Origin: Sulfuricurvum sp.
Lineage (GTDB): Bacteria; Campylobacterota; Campylobacteria; Campylobacterales; Sulfurimonadaceae
Direction: 5' to 3'
Assembly: GCF_030691015.1 (NCBI RefSeq)
Contig: NZ_JAUYFF010000019.1
Location: 124,001 to 188,000 of the forward strand
DNA: 64,000 nucleotides
Part shown: piece after piece, positions 33,438 through 42,622 of the stretch
How positions within the stretch are numbered: the first letter of the stretch is position 1
Layout of the letters: every line of letters begins with the position of its first letter
Notes under the pieces: generated by a model
Told to the model about the DNA's origin: nothing
Databases searched by the model: none
The model's input: the letters and a program-made list of their open reading frames with translations, nothing else
Position numbers and translations under genes: made by a program

Positions 33438-36400
33438 CTAGTATGAGAGAGCCCGTGCGAAGGCTTTAAACTCTTCTGCGGGAACAGGCTGACTAAAATA
33501 GTAGCCTTGTATCTCATCGCAGCCGCTTTGGCGGAGTATATCAAGCTGTTCCGATGTTTCAACACCCTCAGCTATTGTTATCATATTGAGGTTGTGTGCC
33601 ATATTAATGATTGTATTAACGATCGTTTTGTCTTCAGGGTTTTCGGTAATATCCCGTATGAAAGATTGATCGATTTTGAGTTTGTAGATCCGAAATTTTT
33701 TCAAGTAATTGAGGGAAGAGTATCCGGTTCCAAAATCATCGATTGACATTCGTATTCCGTGAGCATGGAATGTATTCATAATCTCAATGGCTTGGAGAGG
33801 ATTTTCCGAAGCGATTCTCTCCGTCAGTTCAAGTTCAAGATACTCAGGAGGGAGTTTTAACTCATCTAGTATCCCTAAGACCACTGAAACTAATTTCGGA
33901 TGTCGGAATTGGACGGCAGAGAGATTAACGGCCATGATAATAGGCTCTAGCCCCTCATCGATCCAAGTTTTTAATTGTGCAAGAGCACGGTGGAGTACCC
34001 ATTCACCTATTGCAATGATTTGACCGCTCTCTTCGGCAATAGGGATGAACTCTGAGGGAGATATCATTCCGAGAGTCGGATGATTCCAACGCAACAGTGC
34101 TTCTGCCCCGATAAGAGATTGTGTTTCAATCGTCAGTTGAGGCTGATAGTAAAGTTCGAGTTCATTACGTGCCAATGCTTGTCGAAGGGCGTTTTCGAGT
34201 TCGAGATTTCGGGCGGAGCGCTCTTGGATTTCCGGAGTGAAAAAACGGTAGCAGTTTCGTCCGTCGTGTTTTGCACGGAACATTGCCGCATCGGCCGCTT
34301 GAGAGAGAGATGTGAAATCTTTTCCATCGATCGGATAGAGGGCGATTCCGATGGAGAGCGTTACGGAGAGCTCGTGATGTTGAAGTTTGTAGGGCTTTGA
34401 AATTTGCTCAATCAGTTTTTCAGCCGCATGCGCTGCACCGTCGGGATCCACGCCGGAAAGGAGAATCATAAATTCATCTCCTCCTTGGCGCGATAGGGTA
34501 TCTTCTTCAAGGAGCACCGATTGAATACGTGAAGCAACTTGAATAAGAAGCTCATCACCGATATTATGGCCAAGAGTATCATTGATGTTTTTAAAATGAT
34601 CCAGATCCACATAGAGTAATGCTATGGATTCTTTATTACGATCGGCAATATGCATAGCATAATCCATTCGGTCGTTGAGTAGAGTACGGTTCGGTAATCC
34701 GGTAAGGGTGTCAAAATGGGCAAGCCAGCGCACTTTTTCTTCCGCTGTTTTTTGAAGGGTAATATCCTGAAGTGAGCCGTGAATGTTAATCACTTTAGTA
34801 TCATTGAGAATTGGAGTGCTGATAATACGAATCCATTTTTGATTCCCTTTGGGAGTCGTTATCTGCAATTCGAGATCACATGGCATTGCCTGATGAATCG
34901 CTTGATCCAAAGCTCTCTCGACATTGATGCGTGATTCGCCATGAAAAACACTTAGACCAAGCTCAAGGGTGATGGTGTCTGTTGGGTTCATTTCAAAAAT
35001 TTGTGCGGCTTCTTTTGTCCATGTTACGGTATTGGTTTCTGGGTTAATTTCCCATCCTCCGATATGGGCTATGGCACTCATCTCTTCGAGAAGTTGCTCC
35101 GTCTGATGGAGCTGTGCTTCGGATAACAGCCGATTGGTTTCACGATCAAAGTTTTCCATTGCAAAACTTATATCCATGGCCATTTCGACTAGCAATGCTT
35201 GACTTGAAGGATCAAACGCATGACTTTTATGAGAATAAACGGTGAATGCCCCTATGACTTCACCATACAGATGAAACGGTAATGAGGCAGACGCTTCCCA
35301 TCCCGCTGTTTTGCCCCGCTCATGCCATGGTGCTGTTGAGTGATCGTTTAGAAAATCCTGACACCAGTAGGGACGATTTTCCCGTATAGAGGTTCCGGTT
35401 GGACCGTGACCCGATGCGGTGTCGGCAAGAGTAGAGATTTCTATCCCATCTAGGTAATGGTGTACATCTCCGTATGAGGCGACAGGTCGTACAAGCCCAC
35501 TCTCTCGATCAATAAGACCGATCCATGCCATAGTGATAGAGTGATCAGACACTATACCTTTGCACACTTCTCTAAAGAGTTCCGTAGGGGTAGAAGAGCG
35601 GACAATTGCCTTATTACAGTGACTGAGAGCTGCATAGAGATGGGAGAGCTGTTCTATACGGAGTTCATCATTATGACGCTGTGTTATGTCTCTTGCGATC
35701 CCTAAGACTCCTTGCAAAACGTGGTTTTCATTGTACATAGGAACTTTAACCGTCTCTAAAAAGGCACGGTGTCCATCCGCTGCAAACGTTACCCACTCTT
35801 CATTCGTCATCGGTTTATCCGCAAACATGGCTAAGCGGTCATTCTCACGGAAAAAGTCTGCCAGCTCGGTATTTACAAAATCATAATCGGTTTTGCCGAC
35901 TATTATCTCTTCTTTGGCACCGAAAAAACGTTCGAACATGGGATTACAGAGAAGATAGACCCCCTCACTGTTTTTAAGCCATATCAGATCGGGAATGGTA
36001 TCGAGGAGCGTATGGAGTTGGTTTTTGGTTTCTGAAATTTCAGAGGTTCGTTCGTAGACACGTTTTTCAAGCAGATATCGATGATGTCTCAGTTCAGTGA
36101 ATTGTTTGGCAACATATCCTAAAAGGAGACTTATCAATGTACCTATAGTCGTTCCTATGGCTAAGAGCCAATGATCGTGCCATCCCTCCGTCGGTGCAAT
36201 ATGAAGTTTCCATTGAGCATTAGGGAGTTTTATGATTGTCTCAACAGGATGATCCATTTTCTTGTTACTTGAAGCGGCAATCATCTGTAGCTGCTTTGTT
36301 TGTGGGTGGATTCGGGTGATGGTATACTGATAACCGTTTTTGGTAAGATCGTTCAGCGCATTCGTATGTAGAATATCGGGGAATCGGATCACAATAATAA

Positions 36401-36950
36401 CAAATCCCCAGAACTTTTTATCTTCACCTTTAAAAACGGGTAAACGTCCGACAATCCCCTCTTTTCCCTGTATCAGATTCAGCGGTCCGGCTAGTGTTAA
36501 TTTGCCGCTTTCACGTGCAATGAGAGCCTCGCTTCGCTGCTGCGGATCGGTGAATAAATTAAATCCAATAGCTTTTTCATTGCCGGACAAAGGGACTACA
36601 TTTTTGATGATTCCATTCGGGGCAAGGGCGATCTCAGAGATCATAGGATAATGAAGGATAAGTTTTTTAGCAATAGATTCAAAATCATGGGTTTGGCCGT
36701 CTTCAAGAATCGTCGAAGAAATCGGATAGCTCAATGCCATCATCTGATCGATTTTTTTGTATAAATAAAAGCTATTTTCGTTTGCGAGATCTTTTATTTT
36801 GTGCTTCATCTCGTTGATACGCATCGTATCCAAATGCCAAAGGACACTTGCAGAAATGATAGCACTCATCAGAAAAACACTAATTCCCGCTAACCATTCT
36901 TTTGAGCGATAGTTGCCTAATAGTATAAAAGAGGAAGATCCTTGCATCAT
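33438..36950 (-). CDS. CHASE-like/PAS/GAF/PAS/GGDEF/EAL protein
   Basis: The 1170-residue protein has a membrane helix near 18-38, a periplasmic CHASE-like domain (about 45-265, with ISEIALAPNGIIKNVVPLSGN), and a second helix near 270-290. In the cytoplasm are a PAS (about 310-430), a GAF (about 440-600, WIGLIDRESGLVRPVASYG and TGTSIRENRPYWCQDF), another PAS (about 620-740), GGDEF (SRQGGDEF near 823) and EAL (GAEALLRW near 948). Both enzyme motifs are intact, so either activity is possible. No I-site arginine is seen before GGDEF. It is about 120 bases from the NarK-type promoter and is likely a separate unit. Confidence 0.92.
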   Translation of the reverse strand: MMQGSSSFILLGNYRSKEWLAGISVFLMSAIISASVLWHLDTMRINEMKHKIKDLANENSFYLYKKIDQMMALSYPISSTILEDGQTHDFESIAKKLILHYPMISEIALAPNGIIKNVVPLSGNEKAIGFNLFTDPQQRSEALIARESGKLTLAGPLNLIQGKEGIVGRLPVFKGEDKKFWGFVIIVIRFPDILHTNALNDLTKNGYQYTITRIHPQTKQLQMIAASSNKKMDHPVETIIKLPNAQWKLHIAPTEGWHDHWLLAIGTTIGTLISLLLGYVAKQFTELRHHRYLLEKRVYERTSEISETKNQLHTLLDTIPDLIWLKNSEGVYLLCNPMFERFFGAKEEIIVGKTDYDFVNTELADFFRENDRLAMFADKPMTNEEWVTFAADGHRAFLETVKVPMYNENHVLQGVLGIARDITQRHNDELRIEQLSHLYAALSHCNKAIVRSSTPTELFREVCKGIVSDHSITMAWIGLIDRESGLVRPVASYGDVHHYLDGIEISTLADTASGHGPTGTSIRENRPYWCQDFLNDHSTAPWHERGKTAGWEASASLPFHLYGEVIGAFTVYSHKSHAFDPSSQALLVEMAMDISFAMENFDRETNRLLSEAQLHQTEQLLEEMSAIAHIGGWEINPETNTVTWTKEAAQIFEMNPTDTITLELGLSVFHGESRINVERALDQAIHQAMPCDLELQITTPKGNQKWIRIISTPILNDTKVINIHGSLQDITLQKTAEEKVRWLAHFDTLTGLPNRTLLNDRMDYAMHIADRNKESIALLYVDLDHFKNINDTLGHNIGDELLIQVASRIQSVLLEEDTLSRQGGDEFMILLSGVDPDGAAHAAEKLIEQISKPYKLQHHELSVTLSIGIALYPIDGKDFTSLSQAADAAMFRAKHDGRNCYRFFTPEIQERSARNLELENALRQALARNELELYYQPQLTIETQSLIGAEALLRWNHPTLGMISPSEFIPIAEESGQIIAIGEWVLHRALAQLKTWIDEGLEPIIMAVNLSAVQFRHPKLVSVVLGILDELKLPPEYLELELTERIASENPLQAIEIMNTFHAHGIRMSIDDFGTGYSSLNYLKKFRIYKLKIDQSFIRDITENPEDKTIVNTIINMAHNLNMITIAEGVETSEQLDILRQSGCDEIQGYYFSQPVPAEEFKAFARALSY

Positions 36951-37090
36951 TAAAAAACCTATTGTTACTATTTAATATGGAGGAGAGTGTAAAAATTATA
37001 GCACCCTTTTGATGAAGTGATTCTGCGAAAAAGGCATTGATTCTAGGTTAACAGTTTTAGGGTAAAATGTTAAAAATATAAGGAGTAATT

Positions 37091-37435
37091 ATGATGCAAC
37101 ATAAATTAGTAATATCGTTCATAGCGGCACTTTTTATTGTAACCGGTGTGCAAGCAGGAGAGGTTGACGGGAGTGCCGTCCTCGGAAGTATGGTCGGTGC
37201 GGGAGTCGGTTCAGCGGTAGGTTCAGCTTCCGGCGGTAAAGAGGGTGCGATCATCGGCGGAGGTGTCGGAGGTGCTATCGGTGCTGCCGTCGGAAGCAAA
37301 AATACGTCAACTAGAAGTTCAGTGACGACACAAAGAGTAATAGCACTAGAGGATGACAACGACGGACATCGTGATAACGGTAAACATAAAGGTCATTATA
37401 AATCCAAGAACAAACATAATAAAGGACGTGATTAA
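37091..37435 (+). CDS. Secreted glycine-zipper protein
   Basis: The 114-residue protein has a signal peptide (about 1-24, ending GVQAGEVDG). A glycine-zipper segment follows, with repeated GxxxG spacing (GSMVGAGVGSAVGSASGGKEGAIIGGGVGGAIGAAVGS in two hydrophobic hairpins), then a basic His/Lys-rich tail. Such proteins insert in or coat the outer membrane. The specific role is unknown. AAGGAG precedes a double ATG; either could be used. Confidence 0.7.
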   Translation: MMQHKLVISFIAALFIVTGVQAGEVDGSAVLGSMVGAGVGSAVGSASGGKEGAIIGGGVGGAIGAAVGSKNTSTRSSVTTQRVIALEDDNDGHRDNGKHKGHYKSKNKHNKGRD

Positions 37436-37452
37436 TCAAAATTGTGAATAGC

Positions 37453-37474
37453 TCAAAAGGGATAATCCTTTTGA
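37453..37474. terminator. Possible bidirectional stem-loop between convergent genes
   Basis: TCAAAAGG and CCTTTTGA arms enclose GATAAT. It lies exactly between two convergent stop codons. There is no long U run, so terminator function is uncertain. Confidence 0.4.
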
Positions 37475-38038
37475 CTACGCTGTCGTATCGAGGACGTTTC
37501 CACCTAAAGCGGTGATTTTCTCATCAATTTTAGCCAACGCTTTTTCGAGTGTCTCATAGGAGATATCGGGGAGTTTATCTCCCCACATTTTTTCCGCTTC
37601 ATTGAACCCGGTAATAATCCCCTCACGACCCGCTTTGAGTCGCTCTAAATCATCTCCGCCTCCCATAAGAACAAAATCAGCTAAACGCTCAGAGGTTTGA
37701 GTAACACCGAAAAACCCCTCTTCACTCACTAATGCTTTGGCTTCATCGGGATTCATATCGGCAATCGCTTTACCGCTATAACCGATCGCTTCAAAATCGA
37801 TCGAACTTAATATATCTTTCACTTTTTCCAGATCAAACGGAGCGCTTTGAGCTTGGAGATTGTTGGCTGAATAACTCTCTATTCTGAGGCTGTATTCAAC
37901 GAGATAGGCTTGAGAGAGGGCTTTACCTGAAATCTCTCCGCTTTTGATTTTTTCTTTAAAATCTTGGCTCTCTTTTTCGTTTAACCCTAAGGCACTTTGT
38001 GTGTAGGGGTTGATCGACGATCCGGTTCCAATTTGCAT
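37475..38038 (-). CDS. Conserved soluble protein of unknown function
   Basis: The 187-residue protein has no signal or membrane segment. It begins MQIGTGSSINPYTQSALGLNEKE, has a mixed-charge helical middle, and ends in GREGIITGFNEAEKMWGDKLPDISYETLEKALAKIDE. I have the impression of similar stand-alone proteins in Campylobacterota, sometimes with odd labels, but no function can be read. The N-terminal Ser/Gly/Asn-rich start is reminiscent of flagellar-type exported proteins, a weak hint only. AAAGGAGC precedes the ATG. Confidence 0.6.
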   Translation of the reverse strand: MQIGTGSSINPYTQSALGLNEKESQDFKEKIKSGEISGKALSQAYLVEYSLRIESYSANNLQAQSAPFDLEKVKDILSSIDFEAIGYSGKAIADMNPDEAKALVSEEGFFGVTQTSERLADFVLMGGGDDLERLKAGREGIITGFNEAEKMWGDKLPDISYETLEKALAKIDEKITALGGNVLDTTA

Positions 38039-38077
38039 AATTGCTCCTTTTGGACTGTATATAGTAATATCGGCGAA

Positions 38078-39289
38078 TTACTCATACCGTAAAGCGTCGA
38101 TCGGATTGAGTCTGGCCGCTTTTCGAGCGGGAAAGTAGCCGAATACGATCCCAACGAGGGTAGAGAATAAAAAAGCGATAATGACGATTGATGTGTTAAA
38201 CACCAACGGCAGATCAAAGAAGAGACTGACCCCTATCCCAACTCCGACCCCTAAGATAACTCCGATAACTCCCCCTAAAGAGGATAGTACGATCGCCTCG
38301 ACCAAAAACTGAAGCAGTACTTCCCTCTCCAGTGCTCCGATGGCAAGACGGATTCCGATTTCACGAGTCCGCTCGGTGACGGAGACGAGCATAATGTTCA
38401 TGATGCCGATACCGCCGACGAGGAGGCTGATTGCGGCAACCGCCCCTAAGAGAATGGTGAGCATCTTCGTCGTGGAAGAGAGGGTTTGGACGATCTCACG
38501 CATATCACGGACATTAAAATCGTTTTCATCTCCGCTTTGGATTCGACGTCTCTCTTGCAGTAATGAGGTGAGAGCCGATTTGGCATTTTCAATCATAGAT
38601 GAGGAGGTCGCGGAGACCATAATAACGGAAATATCGCGATTGCCGCTGATACGGCGCTCAAACATTCCTAAAGGGACAACGATGAGGTCATCTTGATCCA
38701 TTCCGAACATGGATGCCCCTTTGGTCTCTAAGACACCGATCACATGACATGAAAAGTTACCCAAACGGATGGAAGAGTCAAGGGGATCTTGATCGCCGAA
38801 AAGCTCACGATGAACGGTTGCTCCGATGACGCAAACCGCTTTCCCCCCTTGCAGCTCTGCGGCACTGAACACTCTTCCCGAAGAGGTTTCCCAATCTTTG
38901 ACGACGAAATAGTCGTTATTGCTCCCCGCAATGGTGGTGGAGTAGTTTTGATTCCCGTAAACCGCTTTCATCCCCTGTGTACTGATAGGGGCAACCGCAT
39001 GGATGTCAGGAATTTCCCGCTTAATGGTTTCAACATCGGTATGGGTAAAGGGTTTGGTGTTTGCATCGGCGATTCGGGGGCCATGGCGATCCTGACCCGG
39101 TTGAATCACCAGCATATTGGTTCCCAGTTTGGAGATGCTGTTGGTGACGTAGGCGGTGGTCGCGTCGCCGAGCATTACCATAGCGATGACGGATGCAACC
39201 CCTATAACAATACCGAGTGTGGTGAGAATGGAGCGCATCGCACTGCGGCGAATCTCCCGAAGTGCTAAAATAAACGCATTCCAGATCAT
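38078..39289 (-). CDS. MacB-type ABC transporter permease
   Basis: The 403-residue protein has one N-terminal helix, a large periplasmic MacB_PCD domain (about 45-240) and three C-terminal helices of the FtsX family (ILLGAVAAISLLVGGIGIMNIMLVSVTERTREIGIRLAIGA). It forms with the upstream ATPase the equivalent of MacB, here split into two genes. It is last in a tolC-macA-ATPase-permease operon and overlaps the ATPase gene by 4 bases. Substrates of such pumps include macrolides, peptides and siderophores. Confidence 0.9.
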   Translation of the reverse strand: MIWNAFILALREIRRSAMRSILTTLGIVIGVASVIAMVMLGDATTAYVTNSISKLGTNMLVIQPGQDRHGPRIADANTKPFTHTDVETIKREIPDIHAVAPISTQGMKAVYGNQNYSTTIAGSNNDYFVVKDWETSSGRVFSAAELQGGKAVCVIGATVHRELFGDQDPLDSSIRLGNFSCHVIGVLETKGASMFGMDQDDLIVVPLGMFERRISGNRDISVIMVSATSSSMIENAKSALTSLLQERRRIQSGDENDFNVRDMREIVQTLSSTTKMLTILLGAVAAISLLVGGIGIMNIMLVSVTERTREIGIRLAIGALEREVLLQFLVEAIVLSSLGGVIGVILGVGVGIGVSLFFDLPLVFNTSIVIIAFLFSTLVGIVFGYFPARKAARLNPIDALRYE

Positions 39290-39981
39290 TGCTCAACCTT
39301 ATCAATCATTCCGTCGCGAAAATGAATTTTTCGGGTAGCGAATGCTGCCATATCGACTTCATGCGTCACCATGATGATAGTAATCCCTTTATCTCGATTA
39401 AACGACTTTAACAGCTCCATAACCTCGATACTTTTGGCGGTATCTAGATTTCCGGTTGGCTCATCCGCGAGAAGTACCAACGGATCGGTAACGATAGCAC
39501 GGGCAATGGCGACACGCTGCTGCTGCCCTCCCGAGAGTTCCCCCGGAGTGTGGTGAGCCACATGCTCCAACCCTACACTTTTAAGCGCTTCGAGGGCTTT
39601 TGCTCTTCGCACATCGGCAGGAAACCCCCGATACAGAAGGGGAAGTTCGACGTTTTCGACCGCTGAGGTTTTTCCCAATAGGTTGAACCCCTGAAAAATA
39701 AATCCGATGTAGTTGCGTCGCAGCAGGGCGCGTTGATCGCGAGAGAGGGTACCGACATCGATCCCTTGAAAGAGGTATTGACCTGTTGAGGGGGTATCAA
39801 GACACCCTACGATATTCATAGCCGTCGATTTTCCTGATCCGCTGGGTCCCATAATGGCGACGAATTCGCCGTGCGCTATTTCAAAATCGACCCCCCTCAG
39901 GGCATACGCGGCCGCGTCCCCTTCACCGTAGGATTTGGTGACACCCTTAAAGCCGATAACCGGAGGTATGTGTGTTTCCAT
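39286..39981 (-). CDS. MacB-type ABC transporter ATPase
   Basis: This is a 231-residue ABC ATPase of the LolD/MacB group: Walker A GPSGSGKST, Q-loop FIFQGFNLL, signature LSGGQQQRVAIARAI, Walker B LLADEPTGNLD and HEVD-type switch (VTHEVDMAAF). It is part of the tripartite efflux operon, 2 bases after the adaptor gene. Confidence 0.92.
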   Translation of the reverse strand: METHIPPVIGFKGVTKSYGEGDAAAYALRGVDFEIAHGEFVAIMGPSGSGKSTAMNIVGCLDTPSTGQYLFQGIDVGTLSRDQRALLRRNYIGFIFQGFNLLGKTSAVENVELPLLYRGFPADVRRAKALEALKSVGLEHVAHHTPGELSGGQQQRVAIARAIVTDPLVLLADEPTGNLDTAKSIEVMELLKSFNRDKGITIIMVTHEVDMAAFATRKIHFRDGMIDKVEQ

Positions 39982-39983
39982 AT

Positions 39984-41198
39984 TTACTGTTCTTTGATCC
40001 CGATGATAACATCATCGCCTGATTTTAGGGAAGAGTCCAAAATGGCGGTGGAAATTCCGTCGCTTTTACCCACTTTTACCTCTATTTTTTCAGCTTTTCC
40101 TTCCCGAAGTATCCAGAGCGCTTTTCCGTTTGTATGTGCCGATTTTTGAGCTGTTTTCTCTTTAGCATCTTTCTCTAAGGGAGGGGTAAATCGGAGTGCC
40201 GCATTAGGGACGGTGAGGGCAGAGGGCAAAACACCCGTAATGATTTGTGCCGTTGCGGTCATCCCCGGACGAAGTTGAAGATTTTCATTAGGAACTTCGA
40301 CAACGGCATCGTAGGTGACGACACCGTTGACCATAACAGAGTTCAGACGCAGCTGGGTGATAATCCCTTTAAATCGGTGATCGGGATAGGCATCGACGGT
40401 AAATGTCACCGTTTGTCTCTCTTTGACTTCGCCGATATCGGCTTCATCGACACTGACGATAACTTTCATCGTATTAAGACTTTTTGCCATTTTGAACAAA
40501 ATAGGGGTTTGCATTGCGGCAACAACGGTTTGTCCCGGTTCCACTTTGCGCTCCAGCACGATCCCCTCGATAGGAGAGACGACAATGGCTTTGCGAAGAT
40601 TATCCTGATGCGTTTCGAGCTCCGCACTTGCCTGTGCAGATTGGGCAATCGCGGCATCCACTCCCGCTTTGGCGGAGAGAAGTGCATTATCGGCTTCATC
40701 GACCTCTTTTTTAGAAGGGTAATTGCCCCCTGTCGAGGTGTACATTTTGTGGACACGCTCAAACTCGTTTTTGGCATTGGCTAGAGTCGCCTTTGCTACG
40801 GATATATTGGCTCTGTAGCGAAGCAATGCCGCTTCGGAACTAGTAACGGCAGAGGAGAGTTTAGTCGTATCCAACCGTGCCATAAGTTGCCCCTCACGGA
40901 CATGATCGTTATAATCGACGAGAACGTCGGTGATGGTACCCGAGACTTCTATCCCTACATCGATAGTATTGGTAGGTTCCAAATTTCCCGTTGCCGATAC
41001 AGTCGTGGTCAGCTCTTTTATCACGGCGGGTGCGGTGAGATATTCGGTTTTTGAAGAGGCTTGGTTTTTTATCCAAAACCATCCTCCTCCCGCTATCAGG
41101 CTTACGACACCGGCGATAATAATGTATTTTGTAAGAGGCGATTTTTTCGCAGAACCGAGTCCGAGAGTTTGGTTGATGGAGTCAGGTGTTGGGTTCAT
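39984..41198 (-). CDS. MacA-like periplasmic adaptor
   Basis: The 404-residue membrane-fusion protein has an N-terminal membrane anchor (IIIAGVVSLIAGGGWFWI). Lipoyl/barrel-sandwich halves follow (VSATGNLEPTNTIDVGIEVSGTI and VVSPIEGIVLERKVEPGQTV) around a helical hairpin (about 120-200), then beta-barrel and membrane-proximal domains. MacA adaptors bridge the ABC pump and TolC. It overlaps the TolC-family gene by 4 bases. Confidence 0.9.
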   Translation of the reverse strand: MNPTPDSINQTLGLGSAKKSPLTKYIIIAGVVSLIAGGGWFWIKNQASSKTEYLTAPAVIKELTTTVSATGNLEPTNTIDVGIEVSGTITDVLVDYNDHVREGQLMARLDTTKLSSAVTSSEAALLRYRANISVAKATLANAKNEFERVHKMYTSTGGNYPSKKEVDEADNALLSAKAGVDAAIAQSAQASAELETHQDNLRKAIVVSPIEGIVLERKVEPGQTVVAAMQTPILFKMAKSLNTMKVIVSVDEADIGEVKERQTVTFTVDAYPDHRFKGIITQLRLNSVMVNGVVTYDAVVEVPNENLQLRPGMTATAQIITGVLPSALTVPNAALRFTPPLEKDAKEKTAQKSAHTNGKALWILREGKAEKIEVKVGKSDGISTAILDSSLKSGDDVIIGIKEQ

Positions 41199-42397
41199 AA
41201 AAGTTCCTTCGAAGGATTAAGGGCAAAATGGAGTTGTGCAAGGAGGATTTGGATATTGATCTCATTGATTGTAATCTCCAACTCTTCGATTGCTTTCGTA
41301 TTTTTGAGAGTTTGCAAGTCATATCCCGTTTTGGTTCCCGCATTGACTCCCGCTTCTATAGCACGCAAAAGATCATTATAGAGGATCAGATTTTCGGAGG
41401 TGATAGCGATGCTCTCCCGATAACTTTCAATTTTTTCAATCACTTGGGCATACGCAGCATCAAGTTCCCTTTTTTTATCGGCGATCGTGGCATTTTCTTT
41501 GAGATACGTTGCTTGTGCCTCTTGGATAGTGGCGGAGGCGTTATAGGTAAGCGGCAGGGTAAGTTGCACCCCTGCACTGTAATAATTTCCGCTGTAGCCG
41601 CTTAGCTCTTGAGGATCGTATCGGCGGTACCCTACATCACCGATGAGAGAGAGGATGGGAAGATAGCGACTGCTGGTTACCCCTGAGAGGTTTTTAAGGG
41701 TATCGGCTTGGGCACGGCTATATTCCACATCAAATTGATGTTCTACAAACTGCTCTTTTCCTATGAGGTCAAAACGGGGGAGGGGAAAGCTCTCTGGATT
41801 GATATCACTGAGCTTTGCAATCTCATATCGTTGTTCGGCGAGGGAGTATTTGAGTGAGGCAACGCTTTTTTGCTCAACACTTTTTCCCATCAATGCATTG
41901 TTCAGCTCCGTAATATCGACTTTTCCGGCATCGTATAACTGCCGTTTTATAAATACCTCGATCTCTTTATTTTCCAGACGTTTCATACTTTGATCTAGTA
42001 AAACACTGTTTTTTTGGTAATTTAAAAGGGAGATGAAGAGCTGTTGATTATAGAGTGCGATATCTTTTTGCAGACGTATCGTTTCACTCTGTTTTTTGGC
42101 ATCCGCATATTTGATCTGATAGGTGATTCCACCGGAACGGAAAATATCTTGGGAGATGGAGGCAGAGAGGGTTTCGGTATCGCTGTGATAGCCGCCTTGG
42201 GCACTTTTATCATAATCATAGATAGCATTCAAATTGAGGGGAGAAATCCAGTTATATCGGAGCTTTTGGTGCTCAGATTCATAGATCTCTTGCTGATATT
42301 TTAGAAGCGTTTGCTTTTCAGGAGAGAGAAGCGACGCCGTATAAGCACCGAGTAATGATAATGGGATAAGGATGAGAAAAAATGGGTTCCGTTTCAT
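41195..42397 (-). CDS. TolC-family outer membrane efflux protein
   Basis: The 400-residue protein has a signal-like N-terminus (LILIPLSLLGAYTASLLS). Two OEP repeats follow, with long helices (YNQQLFISLLNYQKNSVLLDQSMKR, ENATIADKKRELDAAYAQVIEKIESY) and short beta segments. It is the first gene of the efflux operon and provides the outer membrane channel. It is on the short side for TolC (usual 420-490). Confidence 0.85.
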   Translation of the reverse strand: MKRNPFFLILIPLSLLGAYTASLLSPEKQTLLKYQQEIYESEHQKLRYNWISPLNLNAIYDYDKSAQGGYHSDTETLSASISQDIFRSGGITYQIKYADAKKQSETIRLQKDIALYNQQLFISLLNYQKNSVLLDQSMKRLENKEIEVFIKRQLYDAGKVDITELNNALMGKSVEQKSVASLKYSLAEQRYEIAKLSDINPESFPLPRFDLIGKEQFVEHQFDVEYSRAQADTLKNLSGVTSSRYLPILSLIGDVGYRRYDPQELSGYSGNYYSAGVQLTLPLTYNASATIQEAQATYLKENATIADKKRELDAAYAQVIEKIESYRESIAITSENLILYNDLLRAIEAGVNAGTKTGYDLQTLKNTKAIEELEITINEINIQILLAQLHFALNPSKELL

Positions 42398-42622
42398 TCT
42401 TTCATTGTAATCTATTTTCGGTAATTTTAATGTAAACGAATTTTAAATATTTGGTAACAAGTCAACAATAATCCTTTAGTCGATTTTGTTTATTAGATGT
42501 AGTGCATCCTGCTTTTATTATCATTCCAATTTGGCGTAAAAATTTTTATTAAATTAGCCGTTAATAACTATTATTGTTGTATACTTTATGATATTAATGA
42601 GAGCAATAACAAAGAAGCACAA